A stretch of DNA of 64,000 nucleotides from Saccharum officinarum (taxonomy: Eukaryota > Streptophyta > Magnoliopsida > Poales > Poaceae). The notes under the pieces are model-generated. The model did not search any database, was not told the origin of the DNA, and saw only the letters and a program-made list of their open reading frames with translations. Shown here piece after piece: positions 46,674-57,229 of the stretch. Position numbers and translations under genes: made by a program. The stretch spans positions 15,043,511-15,107,510 of the forward strand of contig CM036159.1 in assembly GCA_020631735.1 (NCBI GenBank), in the 5' to 3' direction. Positions within the stretch are counted from its first letter, which is position 1. Each line of letters starts with the position of its first letter.

Positions 46674-47572
46674 CTTGAAAGGTCTTGATGGCTAGAGGGG
46701 GGTGAATAGCCTTTAAAAAATTTCTACAAAGACAAGCTAAACAAGTTTATCAATATAACAAATAGCGAGATGCAAGTTTTGCTTAGCCTACGAGGTGTTT
46801 GCAAGCCACCTAACCAATTCACAATTCTAGTATTTGCACTCAACCGCACAAGTCAAACCGAGAAGGTAACTACAACTACAACTAGCAAGCTACACAAAAG
46901 AGCTACTCTAGCAAAGCTAACTAGCTAGGAAAGATAACTAAGAAAGTAATGCGGAGTTGAGTTAGGAGAGTTTCACCGAGGGGCGAAGTATTGAGCCAAC
47001 CAATATGATCAACAATGTATACCAAGATAACCGAACACCGGGATCAATCAATCACAATATGAAAGTGATGACACGAAGATTTATCCCGAGGTTCACGTGC
47101 TTGCCGGCACGCTAGTCCCCGTTGTGTCCCTCTTCACCACGTGGTTCGGTGGCTAATTGGTCTCACACCGAGCCTCTCAAAAGGCACCACAAGAACCTAC
47201 CAAATGGAAAAAGGTTGCAATGACACGAGCAATTCACTAATGTTGCCTTTGGCGCTTCGCCGAGGTAGGCACAAACCCCTCACAATCACCGGAGGTGGCC
47301 AAGAACAATCACCAACTCTTGCCAACGCCTCCAAGCTGCTCCAAACCGTCTAGGTGGTGGCAACCACCAAGAGAAACAAGAATCCCGTAGCAAATCAACC
47401 ACCAAGTGCCAACTAGATGCAATCTCGTAATGCAAATGCACTTGGATCACTCAATCTCACTTCGAATATGCAAAGAAGCAAGAGAGATGAGTGGGAGGGG
47501 AGTTGCTTAGCTCAAAGTGCTCACAAGTATGTCAAATGTTCAAGAGTGAGAGCCTTGAGCCGACCAACGAGT

Positions 47573-47579
47573 ATTTATA
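47573..47579 (-). promoter_or_regulatory. TATA box of the copia element 2 LTR
   Basis: TATAAAT on the minus strand (ATTTATA on +) stands about 55 bp downstream of the palindrome cluster in transcription order. Confidence 0.75.
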
Positions 47580-47632
47580 GACGTACCCCTTCGAATAGAG
47601 CCGTTAGAAACTTAAATAGCCGAAATCGTGCT

Positions 47633-48067
47633 GACCGGACGCGCTGGTCCAACTGACCGGACGCGCCAGTCGCCCAACGGCTAACTCGTGAAGTACTGAC
47701 CGGACGTGCTGGTCCAAACGACCGGACGCGCTGGTCGCCCAACGGCTAACTGCGAAGCAACGACCGGACGCGCTCATCGCGCAGACCGGACGCGCTGGAA
47801 ATGACCGGACGCGCTGGTCCCGAGAATGACCGGACGCGCTGGTCGCCTGAGCAGCGCTCAACGAAACAACGACCGGACGCGCTGAAGAAACATGACCAGA
47901 CGCGACAGTGCCAGCATCCGGTTAGAGTCCAGTAAGCTCCCTGAACGACCGGACGCGTCCGATCGTCAGTGACCGGACGCGCTTCGCGTCCGCTCATCAG
48001 ACTGAAAAACGCGCAGACACTAAACACTGACCGGACACGTCCGATCATGCAAAGACCGCGTCCGGTC
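47633..48067. repeat. CpG-rich palindrome cluster of the copia element 2 LTR
   Basis: GACCGGACGCG occurs about ten times by eye, commonly extended as GACCGGACGCGCTGGTC. The GGAGCTTACTGGACTC neighbour is present on the minus strand near 47925-47942. Spacing is irregular, about 20-60 bp. Confidence 0.85.
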
Positions 48068-48648
48068 ACCTCTGTGACCTCCGTTCGCCTCCGTTTCTTT
48101 TTCGGACTTCCGGCGTAGTGGAAAAATAGTTGTTTTAAATCCTCGAAAACGCCTGAATCCCGTCTCGCAAGCTCGGCGGGAGGGAGAGAGGATCCCAAAC
48201 CCTCTCTACCGCTCAAACTCCACCGCCTTCGCAAACGTGCTAACACCACCAAGTGATCTTCATCATGTGTGAGTGTGTTAGCATTTTCACAATCATTTTT
48301 GAGGCGATATTAGATCTATCCAAATGCATATGATCATGAAATGCACATCTAGAGGCACTTAGGAGTTCAATAGCCGCGTCATTCCCCTCTTTATAGTACG
48401 GCTATCTATCCTATAATGTAACCACACCCACTAGGTGTCTTGGTTACTAAAACACAACCCTTAAGCATATACCTTTGCCTTGATCACATAGGGTTGCGTC
48501 TAAATTCAAGTGTGGCCATCATGATCACCATGTCCATCTTGCCACCAACCTTGAAATGTACTAATCCTCATATGCTACATACAACTTAGGCATAGGATTA
48601 GTACTTAGGCATTGTCACTAATTACCAACACCAAACATAGGACTTTCA

Positions 48649-50189
48649 CCCGACGGCGTCCAGGCATGGCGCGGCTCCTCCAGATGCACGTGACCGCTGT
48701 CGGAACCCTAGCCGCCGCCGGCCCTTGGAACCCTAGCCGTCGCTGGCCCAGAGCCTGTGCGCGCCCGCCCGCCCACGACCTCGTGGCCTGCTTCCACGAG
48801 CCCGGCGAGCCGGGTACCTTCGTCCGTCCGCGAAAAAGGCGAACTGAACCATGAACGCGACCAATAAGGGTAGCGGGCGCAGGTCAGGGCTACCCGGCAC
48901 GCCGCCGAAGGAGCAGCATCAGGCGCGCGGACGAACTTGGGCGGCGGCGGCTCCGTGTAGTAGCGGCGAGTGAAACCTAGAAGGCGGCGACGGCGGCTCC
49001 ATGCGACGATCGGTCGTTGTTTTTTTATTCATCTAATAACAATAGTAATAGCCTTAATTATTGTACTCAAAACATAAAATTTTGTATTTATAAAGTTACC
49101 TTAATACCATTGATTAGAAAAAAACTACAAAAACACAATTAGCCATTCTTTATTTGTCATTGCCTCCCCCTCAGTTTTGGAGGTGATGGGAAGCGATTTA
49201 GCGCATATGGCCCACTGATCATAGACATAGCAATCGCCTTCCATCGCCTCCCTCCCATCGCCTCCTATCGCCTTTGGCCTTTCTGGCCGTCGGATCGGTC
49301 GTTGTGAGCCGTCGAAATTCTCCACAAGTATTGTAAAAAATCTCAAACAAATATGATATCGGTAATATCCGTCCGTATCCAATCCGTTTTCATCCCTAGT
49401 CATAAACCATCAAAGCAATGATGAAAAACTCGTGTAGTATAACTTAATTTATGATATATGTTATTACCTTATAAAATTTGCATCTAAAACTCAACAAAGA
49501 GGAAAAAGAAACAGAGGAAAATCTTATTAGAAGGTAGTCTCGGTCATTGGAAATGGTTAGGACTAGACGTGAGCGTAATAGGTTTAGTGTTGGCTTGGAT
49601 TCTAGGTAAGTTTAGACGTCTAAACTTTAGACCAGTAAACTTTAGCCCCTAAGTTTGAGATCGTAGAGCTGTTTGGATTCTGAGCTAAAGTTTAGTGATA
49701 ATTATTCCTTCTTATTCTTCCTCATGTCCTTCTTCTTGCTCCACCAACAAATCGGCGGGACACTCTGATTGTTCCTAGGCACCGCGGCCACCCCAGCACC
49801 CTCCTAACTGGCCACAGCCACAGCCAGGGGCAAGTCCAGGCCAGCAGCTGGCAAAGGTGGCCATGCAGCGACTGTTTGGGTGGCCAAAGTCATCCAATGG
49901 TGGCTAGAGCATGTCATGAAGAGACTCGTGCAAAGAAACGCCGAGAGAAGGAAGAAACATTGGGAAGAAGTTACACGTGTTTTTTTCGCAGGTATCAGCC
50001 AATTTCTCTAAGTGTGAAAATTTTGGGAGTTAGGATAAGAAAATGTTAGAGAAAACTTTTTTCAATGCCGTCAAAAACCAAGATTGGAGTTATTTATTAA
50101 GCCCATAACTAAGACTAATAATTTTTGAGATGTTCATGGACGTAGAGGTGTAATCAAGTGGCTCAGGTAGTAAAACCATTAAAATAAGT
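48649..50189. other. intergenic DNA, no supported gene
   Basis: A GC-rich segment (about 48650-48990, with repeated AACCCTAGCCG) has short open frames without recognisable domains. It could be the edge of the locus that element 2 entered. Around 49340-49400 the minus strand reads TAGGGATGAAAACGG followed by GGATACGGACGG, a sequence typical of hAT-type MITE ends. A full element could not be bounded. Nothing else is recognised. Confidence 0.5.
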
Positions 50190-51170
50190 TTTCCTAAATG
50201 GAAATGATATGCCACACGCGCGTCCGACCCGCCTGGACGGACTGCTCGTGTCACCTGCGCCTACTCGGCATGCCCGCCCTGCCTGCGTTGGCCGGGCCCC
50301 TGCTCCACGCGCCTTGCCTGCGTCGCCCAGGCGCTGGGTCCATGCGCCTCGCGTGCCCTTGCTCGCTCCTGCCCGTGCCCTCATCCACCTCGCCCGTCGT
50401 GGAAGAGGAATAAGGGGAGGCCTGCGCTTGCGCCTGCGCCCCCATCCACCTCGTGTCGTCGGCGGGAAGGGGAAGGCCTGTGATACAAAAGTTCACCACC
50501 AGGTAGGTCGTGACTGCTGGTGACGCTGTGTTTCTGGCATTTTCGGACATGTTGCAAGCATATGTTTCAAGTGTTACAGTTGTTTCAGACGTATGTTTCA
50601 AGTATTTTCATTTAGATGTTGCATATGTTGCTATGGCTATACACGCATGTGTTCAAGAACATGTTTCAAGTGCTTCACCTGTTTTTAGACGTATGTTGCA
50701 AGTGTTTTATTTGGATGTTGCATATGTTGGAAATGACTATGTTGCAAGTGTATATTCTGAATGTTTCATCTGGTTCAGATGTATGTTGCAATTGTTTCAC
50801 TAAGTGTTACAAAAGTAGATCCCGCTGTAGTTGTGGAGAAAGCCTAAGGCATTGGTGGTCCAGCAGCTGCGACTCCCTGCTGTGGCGAAGATGGAGGCCG
50901 CGGACACAAGAGCGGCAGGGATGGGATGCCGCGGCAGATCGACCGGGATGGGCGCGAGCACGGCGCATCGAGTGGGGTGGGACGCGGGCCTCCATCATTC
51001 TACATGTGTCTGGCGCAGGCGCGGGAAGGTCGGTCCGAACGATTGCTGCCTTCGGAGCGGGGATGAGCGTGGGGCGTGCGTTGGGCGTCGGTGAGCGTGC
51101 GTTGTGTGCGGGCATGAGAGCAGCATCCGTCCGGACATCCGAGCACTAGTTGCTCCGTTTTCTAAATAAA
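50190..51170. mobile_element. possible non-autonomous Mutator-like or similar element
   Basis: GC-rich ends enclose an AT-rich repeat tract. The left end (about 50215-50250, CGTCCGACCCGCCTGGACGGACTGCTC in pieces) and the right end (about 51115-51150, reverse complement with GGATGTCCGGACGGATGCTGCTC in pieces) are loosely inverted copies. No transposase is seen and no target duplication could be fixed, so the class and borders are tentative. Confidence 0.35.
50545..50815 (+). repeat. degenerate short tandem repeats
   Basis: Variants of ATGTTGCAAGTGTTTCA and GATGTTGCATATGTT recur at irregular intervals of about 20-50 bp. The tract gives long stop-poor frames of Val/Cys/Phe-rich peptides that are not genes. 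Confidence 0.6.
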
Positions 51171-51220
51171 CTTCTTTTATCAGTGGCAATAGACAATCTC
51201 TCGTCTCTCATGGAAAATAA

Positions 51221-51776
51221 GGCCCCGTTTGGGAGAGCTCTGCTCTCTGATTCTTCAGCTCTGTTCCTTGATTATCTGATGGAGTGATTCCATTGGATTC
51301 CTAGGAGGGAGCAGGGTAGGAAGCGAATGAGAATTGATTTTCTGCTGATCCCCACTAGAATATAACAAAGAGCAGGGTGAAGCAGGTTTTTTTAGCTCCC
51401 AGCTCGTAGTGTAAATGGAGAAGTGATTCTCTACTGATGCCCACCTGAATTAGTTGGCATTTTGAGAGTTTGCCCTGTTTGGCAGAGCTCCCAGAGCTGA
51501 TTCTCTACCGAATCTAGCAGGAGCTCTGCCAAAACAGTTTTTCAGAGAGAAGTAATTTTCTGGTGATTCTGTGAAGTAATTCTCTAAATTGAACAAAGAG
51601 GCTGGGAGCTGAGAAAAGTAATTTCTCTTGATTATGTGAAATGATTCTCCATCGTGATTTTGAGAGTTTATTTTAAAGAATTAAAGAGAATCACTTTCAA
51701 CGACAGAATCACTTCTCTCAAAAAAATCAGCTTCTATAAACGATCAGAATTAGATAGAGCTCTACCAAACTGGGCC
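51221..51776. mobile_element. MITE-like element upstream of the Alba gene
   Basis: The ends are inverted copies: GGCCCCGTTTGGGAGAGCTCT on the left, split here as GGCCCCGTTTGG and GAGAGCTCT, and the right reverse complement GGCCCAGTTTGGTAGAGCTCT. GAGCTCT/GATTCT motifs repeat inside. It is 556 bp. A clear target duplication was not found. It ends about 430 bp before the Alba start codon. Confidence 0.65.
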
Positions 51777-52074
51777 GACTGGTTGGGAGTGATTCTGTTT
51801 GGAGAAGTTGAAGCTAGAGACGGCAGATATAACTAGATAAAATAAAAAGTCATAAAGCCCATGGCCATAATTCCAAAATCCGAGTCTCTAGATTCGTAGA
51901 ACCCACGGCCAACCCCGGAAACGGCCCGAAACGTGAGCCATAAACCAGAGGGGAAGTCCAGCAGAATCCCAGATCGAACTCTCACATCACACCACCCCTT
52001 CCTATTTTTCCTCTCCCAAAGAAAATAAAAGCCTATTTCGTGTAAGCCGGGCGCACCGTATCGTTGGCTCCGTC

Positions 52075-52082
52075 TAGGGTTT
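52075..52082 (-). promoter_or_regulatory. telo-box in the Alba gene leader/promoter
   Basis: TAGGGTTT on the + strand is AAACCCTA on the minus strand, about 125 bp before the start codon. Telo-boxes are common near the transcription start of plant translation- and RNA-related genes. The exact transcription start is not visible. Confidence 0.5.
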
Positions 52083-52202
52083 TAGCCCCTCTCGCCGCAA
52101 CCTCCCGTCCCCTGCCGCCGCAACCTCCCCATCCTTCGAATCCCCTCCGAATCCCTAGCCCCGCAACCAGCCGGGCGACGAGCGGCGGAGCCCGCGGCCG
52201 AC

Positions 52203-54468
52203 ATGGACCGGTACCAGAGGGTGGAGCGACCGCGGAACGAGTCGACCATCGAGGAGAACGAGATCCGCATCACCGCGCAGGGCCTCATCCGCAACTATGT
52301 CTCCTACGCTACCTCCCTCCTCCAGGTGCCTGAGCTTATTTTGCCGTCGTATCGTATTCTATTTAGGATGCGCCGTTCCGTTCGAGTCCCGTCTCTGTGG
52401 ATTCGAATCGGATCACGGTGGTTCTCGGCCGTTAGGCTCGACAGGTGGATTCAAACATCCAAGTTTTGTGGGTTTTGATGTGTTAAATTTGTATATGCTT
52501 ACCCCAACTGCGGTGATTGATGTACTACAGTACTAGTTCAATGTACCACAAATTTGGCATATGGGAAGGGTATTGGTGGGCTACTGATTGTGTTTGTTTC
52601 CATGCATTATACATGTACGGTGAATAATAGTTTTACATGAACTATTGCCTATTTACTACTACTATTTAGTTTTCTTTTAGTTCCTTGTTTATTACTAAGC
52701 TCTTGTTTCCTTTTTGATTATTATATAATCAGGAAAGGAGAATTAAAGAGATTGTTTTGAAGGCCATGGGACAGGCAATCAGTAAATCTGTTGCTGTTGC
52801 AGAGATTATCAAGGTAATACTCCTGTTCGCTCTCTATCGTTGCATTTTTGGCCAACCAATCAACCATATATGACAAACTTTCTTTGAAACAGAAAAGGAT
52901 CCCTGGGTTACACCAGGATACCAACATCAGTTCTGTCAGCATCACTGATGTCTGGGAACCCATAGAAGAAGGCCTTGTCCCGTAAAATTTCTACTCGTTC
53001 TAGATTCTTTCGTATCCACCATTTTTTTTTGTGCAATTCACGTTCCTAACTTTCTAAAGGCTTCCCCATTTTCAGATTGGAGATGACTCGGCATGTTTCG
53101 ATGATATCAATTACTTTGTCCCCTAGAGAGCTGGACAAGCAAACTCCTGGGTGAGTCAGATGTGTATCTTTGTTAATTCTTCAGTGTTAAGGTGCCAGGA
53201 ATGAGTTTCTTTTGTAAGATATGAAAAGTACTTTTGCACTATATAAATCATTGAAATATTAACTATTCTTTATATAGGTACCAAGCTCCAGTGTATGTTG
53301 AACAACCCAGGCAACAGCAGGCGCCACCACCGCAGCGCTTTACTCGCAGACCACCAGGACAACAATTCCAGCAGCTGGAGTATGATGGTATGGCAGTGAC
53401 TATCCACACTGATTGTGGTATTTCTGTTGATTATCTAGCATCTGATAATTGTTGCTCTGTTATAGACTCCTATGCACGGGGTCGAGGAAGAGGGAGGGGC
53501 CGTGGGCGTGGAAGGGGTTGGGGTAGAGGTGGCTATGGGGGTTATGGTGGCTATGGAAACAACCAAGGTGGCTATAACCAAGGCGGTGGGTATTATGACA
53601 ATCAAGGTGGATATGGTGGCTATGACAATCAAGGTGGGTATGGTGGTGGATATGGCTACAACCACGGCAGATACGGAAACTATCAAGGTACTGAATTGTG
53701 TCTTGGTACAGATATCCTTGATCTTGTGTGATGTTTTAGGCAATGACATATCTTGATATGTTGACCCAGAAAATGGTGGATATAACCGAGGGAGAGGAGG
53801 TGGTATGCGAGGAAGAGGCAATTGGGGTTACCGTGGAGGTATGATTAATTGACTATTGCCCTGCATAACAGACATGTGCTTCAAAAATTGAGTACTTCAA
53901 CTTGGAGTCATGCTTCTCATCGACTTTACCTTCTCATTTTATTAATTTGTTAGTGATAGTTAATCCTCTTGTTCTGCTGAATTGTTGCTCCTTTTGGTAA
54001 ATGTAGTTTTGGACCTTGGCACAGTGCTAAATTTGATTGCTCGAGGACGTGTTGTTTGAAGTACTGTTCCATCCAAAATGTAGACCTTTTTTTACTGCCA
54101 AAATATTATAATAGTAATAATATTATTTGAAAACAGCTTGTGTGCTGTGCATATAAATATTACATTCACCGAGCACAACCTTAATCGTTCAATCATTAAA
54201 TTGGTTCGAATTTTGAACTTGGCTTCCAGGCTATGAAGGTGGCAGGGGCGGCGGCTATGAAGGTGGCAGGGGCGGGGGCTATGAAGGAGGCAGGGGCGGC
54301 GGCTATGAAGGTGGCAGGGGCGGGGGCTATGAAGGAGGCAGGGGCGGCGGATATGAAGGTGGCAGGGGTGGGGGCTATGAAGGAGGCAGGGGCGGTGGTG
54401 CTCCTGGTGGAAGGGGATATGGTGGCCGTGGAAGGGGGAGAATGGGTGGCCGCGGGCGAGGGAACTGA
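52203..54468 (+). CDS. Alba-domain nucleic-acid-binding protein with RGG-rich tail
   Basis: Eight coding exons: 52203-52325, 52733-52813, 52893-52981, 53076-53150, 53278-53387, 53466-53684, 53770-53838, 54230-54468. All introns are GT-AG and the joins keep frame, giving 1005 bases and 334 residues. Exons 1-5 encode an Alba fold (about residues 15-115): NEIRITAQGLIRNY, IVLKAMGQAISKSVAVAEIIKKR and VSMISITLSP. Exon 6 opens with an Arg-Gly run (about residues 161-178) and continues with Gly/Tyr/Asn/Gln repeats. Exon 8 has seven GYEGGRGG units and ends RGRGN. Plant Alba proteins of this long RGG type bind RNA, and some bind DNA or R-loops, in cytoplasm and nucleus; that is family knowledge. The CpG-rich start, telo-box and clean splice sites argue for an active gene. 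Intron 5 (53388-53465) can be retained in frame. Confidence 0.93.
54230..54396 (+). repeat. 24-bp coding minisatellite encoding RGG repeats in Alba exon 8
   Basis: Seven head-to-tail copies of a 24-bp unit encode GYEGGRGG. They differ mainly at third positions, alternating GGT/GGA and GGC/GGG. The phase of 24 keeps the frame, so copy number can change without breaking the protein. Confidence 0.9.
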
Positions 54469-55374
54469 GTGCAAGCGGACTTCTGGTGTTTCCTTCAATG
54501 CATGCCTTATCAATACCAGGGGAAAATATAAGTTATCTGAGCATTTTATGTTGGAAGCAGTTCAGTTACGTGTGAGGTCTGTTATTTTTTCCCTGGGCGC
54601 GAGGTTTGGTTGTGAGCATAATGCATTTGCAAGTTTTATCATGTAAGTCATCTTTCAATGTTCCTGCTGCCAGAGGTTGTTTTTCCCAATGATCGTTGAG
54701 TGCTGAGCATGCTGCCCTATGTTCATGCCTGCAGTATTAACAGATGGCAACTCTTGCCCTGTGTTAAATTATTAATTCTATTTGTGCAGTTTGCTTTCTT
54801 CAATTAATGCATCCATGAAGATTGGCGCATTTATAGTTTATATTATTGACCCAGTTTCTTTTTTTGGCAAATAGCGTGCGTGAAAATATTGGGCATATAA
54901 GTTTGTTTTGTATAACTAGATGTATGCCCGTGCCTTGCACGGATCATGAATTTTTGCTTCCTCCGATAGAGACGGATTTGATCATTTTCATAAAATAATA
55001 AAATTTAATACTTTCTGCATTGAGAATCCCAAATTATTTGAAATCCATTCAGTCCTTATTTATCAAGTGAAACCATATTTTCTTTCTATTTACTCCCCAC
55101 ATGTTTCTTCTCTTTTTTCTGCTCGAGCGATCAGTGATGGACCAATCTGAGTAGCCCTCTTATAAATATATCCTTTTTGCGTCTCGGGATGACAGGAGCA
55201 TTAGAAGCAGCTTGCGTGTCTCTAGTCTACGTAGCAACTCCGGGGGGCTGACAGGGTTTGCAACTCCTTGATGCACAATTGCACATCATCTCCTTCGCTG
55301 CATGTGCTAACCTCTGATTGGTGATCTGCATTGGGTGTATTTTCCTGTATCAGTAGGCGGTAGTGAAAGAACTT
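54469..55374 (+). other. Alba 3' region and downstream spacer
   Basis: The 3' UTR probably covers the first few hundred bases. I see no decisive poly(A) signal. Near 54915-54950 the sequence ACTAGATGTATGCCCGTGCCTTGCACGG resembles, in two halves, the end of a widespread plant transposon family. It was not bounded. No other gene is seen. Confidence 0.45.
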
Positions 55375-56472
55375 TGAACTTTTGGATTCAGTATTAGAGT
55401 TCTTTTATGCAAAAAGAACTTTGATTCTTGCTAAAACTTTACCTTATTCTTGCTAAAATTTTACCTTGATTCCTCTGAGCCTGTATTCCTGAGTCTTTCT
55501 CCTCTTTTCGTCGGTTAAGTCTGGTTGAGTACTTTTGTACTCAGGGTTTTTAACCCTCGTTGCAGGTGAGTCTCATGAGCAGGTCTGCTTCGGCCCCTGC
55601 TATATGACAATCTTTGCGGTAAGCGACGAGGAGTAGTGTGGTTGATCCTTGGGCAGGGTACTCCGTTTTGGTGTTCTGTTTAACGATACTAATGTTACTC
55701 CACAACTATGGTTGTAATAACGCTACTTAAAGTTTGTAAGGTTTGAAATAAATGGTTTGTAAACTTATGTTATGTAAAACTTTCGTACCTTTACTCTGAT
55801 GTATATTATTTGTATAAACTGTTGTAATACTGCAATGCCTCTGTAATGAGACCCTGCTCGGAAGATCGTGGATGATTCGGGTTTCCCGAGGACATCCGAC
55901 AGACTATTCAAGTTATGTGGCTATCATGTGTAGCAGTTAGAGGCCTTAAGGGCAATGACAGGTGCATGTAGGCCATATAATTTGGGTGGTTCTGCCAAAA
56001 AATGCGTCGTTCCAATACCTTTATAAGTACTATCGAACTCTTTTGAATTAAATACTTTATTAATCCTATTCTAACCCTTAGTGAATGACCCTTACATAAC
56101 ATAAGTTTACAAACCATTTATTTCAAACCTTACAAACTTTAAGTAGCGTTATTATAACCATAGTTGTGGAGTAACATTAGTTTCGTTAAATAGAACACCA
56201 AAACAGAGTACCCTGCCCAAGGATCAACCACACTACTCCTCGTCGCTTACCGCAAAGATTGTCATATAGCAGGGGCCGAAGCAGACCTGCTCATGAGACT
56301 CACCTGCAATGAGGGTTAACAAACCCTTAGTACAAAAGTACTCAACAAGACTTAACCGACGAAAAGAGGAGAAAGACTCAGGAATACAGGCTCAGGGGAA
56401 TCAAGGTAAAGTTTTAGCAAGAATCAAAGTTCTTTTGCATAAAAGCTCTCTAATACTGAATCCAAAAGTTCA
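55375..56472. repeat. large inverted repeat made of LARD-family LTR pieces
   Basis: The left arm 55375-55777 and right arm 56092-56472 are near-perfect reverse complements, with a few substitutions and one duplicated GATTCTTGCTAAAA-type segment in the left arm. The spacer is about 314 bp. The arms contain GTTGAGTACTTTTGTACT and GGTGAGTCTCATGAGCAGGT, homologous to the region near 38000-38100 of the 4.3-kb solo LTR. The left copy runs on to GGTGGTTCTGCCA near 55999, so these are truncated LTR ends facing each other. Confidence 0.85.
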
Positions 56473-56582
56473 ACATTTTAACTCATCATAAGTTATTAAT
56501 AGAATCTAAGTGATCCTAAGCTAGATCAAGTAATTCATATCAACTTCATTCTCATTCCTCAACCAATGTTGCACTTGTTAAC

Positions 56583-57176
56583 TGAAAGCATCTAGGCCCC
56601 GGTGTTGGTTTCGGCAATTGATGACAACGCATTATTACCATGACTAACGTGTGTTTTGCAGAAACGTTGATAATTTAGGTCATGGAGTTGATAATTGCTT
56701 TGGGCACGGTTTGGTGGTGATTGGGAGTCTGGTGATCATCCGACGAGCTTGTGGGTGACCCAACTCATGTTGTGAGCGGTTTTGGGTGATTCGCCACGAC
56801 GGAGTGTCGAAGAATCAACCCGTAGAGAGCACTTGATCCTTGCGCGGATCAAGGGAGAGCTACACCCTTGCGCGGGTGCTCTAACGAGGACTAGTGGGGA
56901 GTGGTGACTCTCCGATACCTCGGGAAAACATCGCCATGTTCCTAACCCTTACTTTCAAGTATTTACTTCCGTGCATTACTTTCATTGCTTGTTTACTTTC
57001 CTAGAATTGCCATGCTAGTCTAGGATTGAAACTTAGGGTGCAAAACTTTTACCGGTAGAATCACAAGGAACACTAGTAGGCACTAGGGGTGAAGTTTGGC
57101 TTGTAGGATTTAATTCTTACAATTAATTCTTAGAAAAGCCCAATTCACCCCCCTCTTGGGCATCTTGATCCTTTCA
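56583..57176 (+). repeat. copia element 3, 5' LTR
   Basis: This 594-bp LTR starts TGAAAG and ends CTTTCA (mirror ends), with a C-rich CACCCCCCTCTTGGGC stretch just before the end. It is much shorter than the other copia LTRs here and lacks the palindrome cluster, so it is either a different family or carries an internal deletion. Confidence 0.85.
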
Positions 57177-57178
57177 AT

Positions 57179-57190
57179 TAGTATCGGAGC
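57179..57190 (+). promoter_or_regulatory. primer binding site of copia element 3
   Basis: TAGTATCGGAGC lies two bases after the LTR end. It differs from TGGTATCAGAGC (initiator-Met type) at two positions. Confidence 0.8.
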
Positions 57191-57229
57191 CGTGTTGCTC
57201 TTTATTTAGGCTTCACCGCCTAGAGCAAG

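Larger units (their letters stand above)
41865..48648 (-). mobile_element. Ty1/copia element 2 (Maximus/SIRE-like), 3' end lost in the gap
   Basis: Reading on the minus strand: 5' LTR 48648-46676, PBS, gag, then pol as far as reverse transcriptase. The sequence then breaks off at the Ns. The zinc knuckles, coiled coil, protease [10 protein letters not shown] and pol order match copia elements 1 and 3. The missing RNase H and 3' LTR should be in the gap, so neither a target duplication nor LTR age can be read. Integrase and most of RT are in one long open frame, making this the best preserved pol of the three. Confidence 0.88.
46676..48648 (-). repeat. copia element 2, 5' LTR
   Basis: This 1973-bp LTR reads on the minus strand from TGAAAGTCC to GACCTTTCA, next to the PBS. 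In transcription order it has a palindrome cluster (48067-47633), a TATAAAT box (47579-47573), then leader sequence and the C-rich end. The layout is the same as solo LTRs A and B, so all three belong to one superfamily of LTRs. Confidence 0.9.

Noticed and set aside
49125..49403. 92-codon minus-strand gene
   Set aside because: It overlaps a hAT-MITE-like end and has no recognisable domain.
53291..53731. Single-exon gene of 146 codons
   Set aside because: It is Alba exons 5 and 6 read through the in-frame intron. Splice sites and the Alba domain upstream explain it better.
54196..54513. Minus-strand Ala/Pro/Thr repeat protein opposite Alba exon 8
   Set aside because: It is the antisense shadow of the GYEGGRGG minisatellite.
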